From: a bacterium
Lineage (GTDB): Bacteria; Margulisbacteria; Marinamargulisbacteria; SXXA01
Assembly (NCBI GenBank): GCA_018402095.1
Contig: JAGYJO010000012.1
Span: 1 to 16,799 of the forward strand
DNA length: 16,799 nucleotides
Direction of reading: 5' to 3'
Shown here: positions 15,341 through 16,799 of the stretch, in pieces
How the letters are laid out: the number at the start of each line of letters is the position of its first letter
How positions within the stretch are numbered: the first letter of the stretch is position 1
Notes under the pieces: model-generated
What the model was told of the DNA's origin: nothing
Seen by the model: only the letters and a program-made list of their open reading frames with translations
Databases searched by the model: none
Made by a program: the position numbers and the translations under genes

Positions 15341-16122
15341 TGCGTATTCAATCTGTTTGTTGTGCCAAACGCTTATGGCTGAGTGTGTTTTGTGGCGTGC
15401 TGCTGTGTGCCAGTGCACTGTCTGCGCAAGTGAATACGGAACGTTTGCGACAGACCCATGGCAAAACGGGGTATATCACCTCTCTTGGATTGGACTTCAA
15501 TGTCTTGTCGGGAAATTCAGATAAGTTTGAAATAGCACCGAATGCGCGCCTTGATTACGTGAGTGACTATTGGAATTGGTTTGTGGTGGGCAATTATAAA
15601 TATGGTGAAAGTGCTCAGAAAGCATTTACCAATAAAGGGTTTTTGCATTGGCGTATCAATGCCCCTTTGGATAGATCGGTGTCTTGGGAATTTTTTGTAC
15701 AACGTGAGTTTGATGAATTTCGTCGAATCACGGATCGGTCTTTGTTAGGGTTAGCACTTCGTATGGGGCTGATGCGTTTTGGTGATAATGGCGAAAATGG
15801 GACGGTTTATTGGGGGTCGGGTATTATGTCCGAGCACGAAGCGTATCAATCGGCATCGCCTGTTGATCGTCTGCGGTGGACCAATTATGTTTCTGGTAGC
15901 TATCGACACAAAGGCTTTTCTATTGCCAGTATTTGGTATGTGCAGCCAGATTTGGGGGACTTTGGTGATGTGCGCGCGCTCACAGACACGTCGGTCTCTG
16001 TGGGTCTAACGGAGCAGCTATCATGGCGTTTGGGTGTTAAAGCGTCGTATACAAGTCGTCCACAGGCCACCGTAAAATCGTATGATGTGGATATCCAAAA
16101 TGGGATTGTATGGTCTTTTTAG
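15340..16122 (+). CDS. DUF481-family outer-membrane beta-barrel protein
   Basis: The 260-residue product begins with an N-terminal signal peptide: basic start, hydrophobic core at about 11-27, predicted cleavage after ALSA at 29. The mature part has alternating amphipathic beta-strand segments, many aromatic residues (for example YWNWFVVGNYKYG and TVYWGSGIMSEHEAY) and a C-terminal Phe. These are typical of an outer-membrane barrel. The segment ITSLGLDFNVLSGNSDKFEI resembles the start of DUF481 proteins, which have no established activity. AGGAG at 15329-15333 gives a good ribosome binding site inside the end of the preceding gene. The start overlaps that gene's stop by one base, so the two are very likely co-translated. 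The next feature, tRNA-Leu, lies 72 bases downstream. Barrel and export are well supported; the family name is moderately sure. Confidence 0.82.
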   Translation: MRIQSVCCAKRLWLSVFCGVLLCASALSAQVNTERLRQTHGKTGYITSLGLDFNVLSGNSDKFEIAPNARLDYVSDYWNWFVVGNYKYGESAQKAFTNKGFLHWRINAPLDRSVSWEFFVQREFDEFRRITDRSLLGLALRMGLMRFGDNGENGTVYWGSGIMSEHEAYQSASPVDRLRWTNYVSGSYRHKGFSIASIWYVQPDLGDFGDVRALTDTSVSVGLTEQLSWRLGVKASYTSRPQATVKSYDVDIQNGIVWSF

Positions 16123-16123
16123 C

Positions 16124-16153
16124 TTGTCGAAATTTGCGTTCCTGCGCTACACT
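16124..16153 (+). promoter_or_regulatory. Possible sigma70-type promoter for tRNA-Leu
   Basis: TTGTCG (16124-16129) and TACACT (16148-16153) each match consensus at 4 of 6 positions, with an 18-base spacer. The predicted start near 16160 would leave a leader of about 35 bases before the tRNA. Neither box is strong. Confidence 0.3.
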
Positions 16154-16194
16154 CGATTCTGGTCATTCTTACCTAAATGACTGATGGATCTATT

Positions 16195-16279
16195 GCGGGA
16201 GTGGCGAAATTGGTAGACGCACTAGACTTAGGATCTAGCGCCTTGCGGCGTGGGGGTTCAAGTCCCTTCTCCCGCACCA
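16195..16279 (+). tRNA. tRNA-Leu, anticodon UAG
   Basis: An 85-base class II tRNA folds completely by eye. The acceptor stem GCGGGAG pairs with CTCCCGC, and the D arm contains TGGTAGACGC. The anticodon stem CTAGA/TCTAG encloses the loop CTTAGGA, giving anticodon TAG (reads CUA and other CUN codons). A long variable arm (CGCC TTGC GGCG) is typical of leucine. The T arm has loop TTCAAGT with two G:T pairs in its stem. The discriminator is A and CCA is encoded (16277-16279). Confidence 0.97.
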
Positions 16280-16291
16280 TACACACATATA

Positions 16292-16799
16292 ATGATGACA
16301 CATGATCCTCTAGCACAATCACAAGCCTGGCTGCAGAGAGCCACACAAACAGGAATGCGAAATGCCAACGCAGCCTGCTTGTCTACCGTATCGCCAGATG
16401 GATATCCTGAAGGGCGTATTGTGCTCGTCAAAAATATTGGCGCAGATGGGTTTACTTTTTATACCAATTCACAGTCGCGTAAAGGCCAGTCGTTGGCGGC
16501 TTTGGGTCGTGCGAGCCTTGTGTTTTATTGGGATGATTTGGGTCGTCAGATACGTGTTTTGGGTGATGTTTCTGTTGTGCCCGAGGCTGTTTCTGATGCG
16601 TATTTTTCCGAACGTCCTCGCGATAGTCAGATAGGCGCATGGGCGTCCTTACAGAGTGATGCCTTGTCCGACCGCTCCGTGTTTTTAGACCGTATTGCGT
16701 CGTTTGATGCCCAGTTTTTGGGAAGTGATGTGCCGCGTCCGCCACATTGGATTGGCTATATGATCGTGCCACGCAAAATAGAGTTTTGGACCGAAAAAC
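16292..16799 (+). CDS. pdxH: Pyridoxamine 5'-phosphate oxidase (cut by the window end)
   Basis: PdxH is the FMN-dependent oxidase that converts pyridoxine/pyridoxamine 5'-phosphate to pyridoxal 5'-phosphate in the cytosol. The visible 169 residues contain the family hallmarks: GRIVLVKNIGADGFTFYTN, SRKG (62-65, FMN phosphate contacts), GRQIRVLG (84-91), and the strongly conserved RPRDSQIGAW (108-117), followed by PHWIGY and KIEFW. The N-terminus is short, lacking about 25 residues present in E. coli PdxH, as in many other bacteria. The last 25 or so residues, including the usual C-terminal active-site Arg, lie beyond the window. Two tandem ATG codons (16292, 16295) are possible starts, and no Shine-Dalgarno precedes them. 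The gene begins 13 bases after the tRNA, so it may share the tRNA's transcript. Function is secure. Confidence 0.95.
   Translation, partial: MMTHDPLAQSQAWLQRATQTGMRNANAACLSTVSPDGYPEGRIVLVKNIGADGFTFYTNSQSRKGQSLAALGRASLVFYWDDLGRQIRVLGDVSVVPEAVSDAYFSERPRDSQIGAWASLQSDALSDRSVFLDRIASFDAQFLGSDVPRPPHWIGYMIVPRKIEFWTEK

Noticed and set aside
14619..15418. Antisense frames 14619-14909 and 14909-15418 opposite the unrecognised gene
   Set aside because: These were considered because the sense gene is itself unknown. The sense frame is longer, keeps a coupled overlap with the next gene and contains that gene's ribosome binding site. The antisense products are His/Arg/Ile-rich shadow-like sequences.
16288..16293. 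Perfect TATAAT just before pdxH
   Set aside because: It overlaps the first ATG, so a transcript from it would begin downstream of both start codons. No -35 box lies at the right distance in the tRNA end. It is likely just an AT-rich spacer.

Overview
The window holds a respiratory gene cluster from an aerobic Gram-negative (diderm) bacterium, followed by a short accessory stretch, a tRNA-Leu and the start of pdxH. An outer membrane is inferred from lipoprotein signals and a DUF481-type beta-barrel protein. I cannot name the phylum. Alternative complex III clusters occur in Bacteroidota, Chloroflexota, Rhodothermota, several 'deltaproteobacterial' lineages and others, and nothing here settles which. 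Base composition is moderate in GC, and the + strand is strongly rich in G and T.

Region 1 (3-12237, all + strand) reads actA-actB-actC-actD-actE-actF, a small unnamed membrane protein, a SCO protein, then coxB-coxA-coxC-coxD. Genes overlap or sit within a few bases of each other. Nearly all have a GGAG-like ribosome binding site, and the run ends at a strong intrinsic terminator at 12241-12279. The act genes encode alternative complex III, a quinol:electron-acceptor oxidoreductase: pentaheme cytochrome, iron-sulfur/molybdopterin-fold protein, two NrfD-type membrane subunits, an ActD subunit and a monoheme lipoprotein. The cox genes encode a caa3-type, A2-class haem-copper oxidase whose subunit II carries its own cytochrome c domain. 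SCO would load copper into CuA. Together they take electrons from quinol to O2 without a bc1 complex.

Region 2 (12308-13219) is ctaA/COX15, haem A synthase, with its own consensus Shine-Dalgarno. It supplies haem A to the oxidase. It has Asn where the first haem-ligand His is normally found.

Region 3 (13197-16122) is less ordinary. A minus-strand, cytosolic eukaryotic-like Ser/Thr kinase converges on and overlaps ctaA. Divergent from it is an unrecognised 227-residue protein with a Cys-His-Asp pattern whose spacing resembles C58 (YopT/AvrPphB-type) papain-fold peptidases. That gene is translationally coupled to a DUF481 outer-membrane protein. The kinase and the candidate peptidase genes both lack a Shine-Dalgarno and have -10-like sequences very close to their start codons.

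Region 4 (16195-16799) is tRNA-Leu(UAG) with encoded CCA, then pdxH (pyridoxamine 5'-phosphate oxidase), cut by the window end. No insertion sequence, integrase or CRISPR array was seen.
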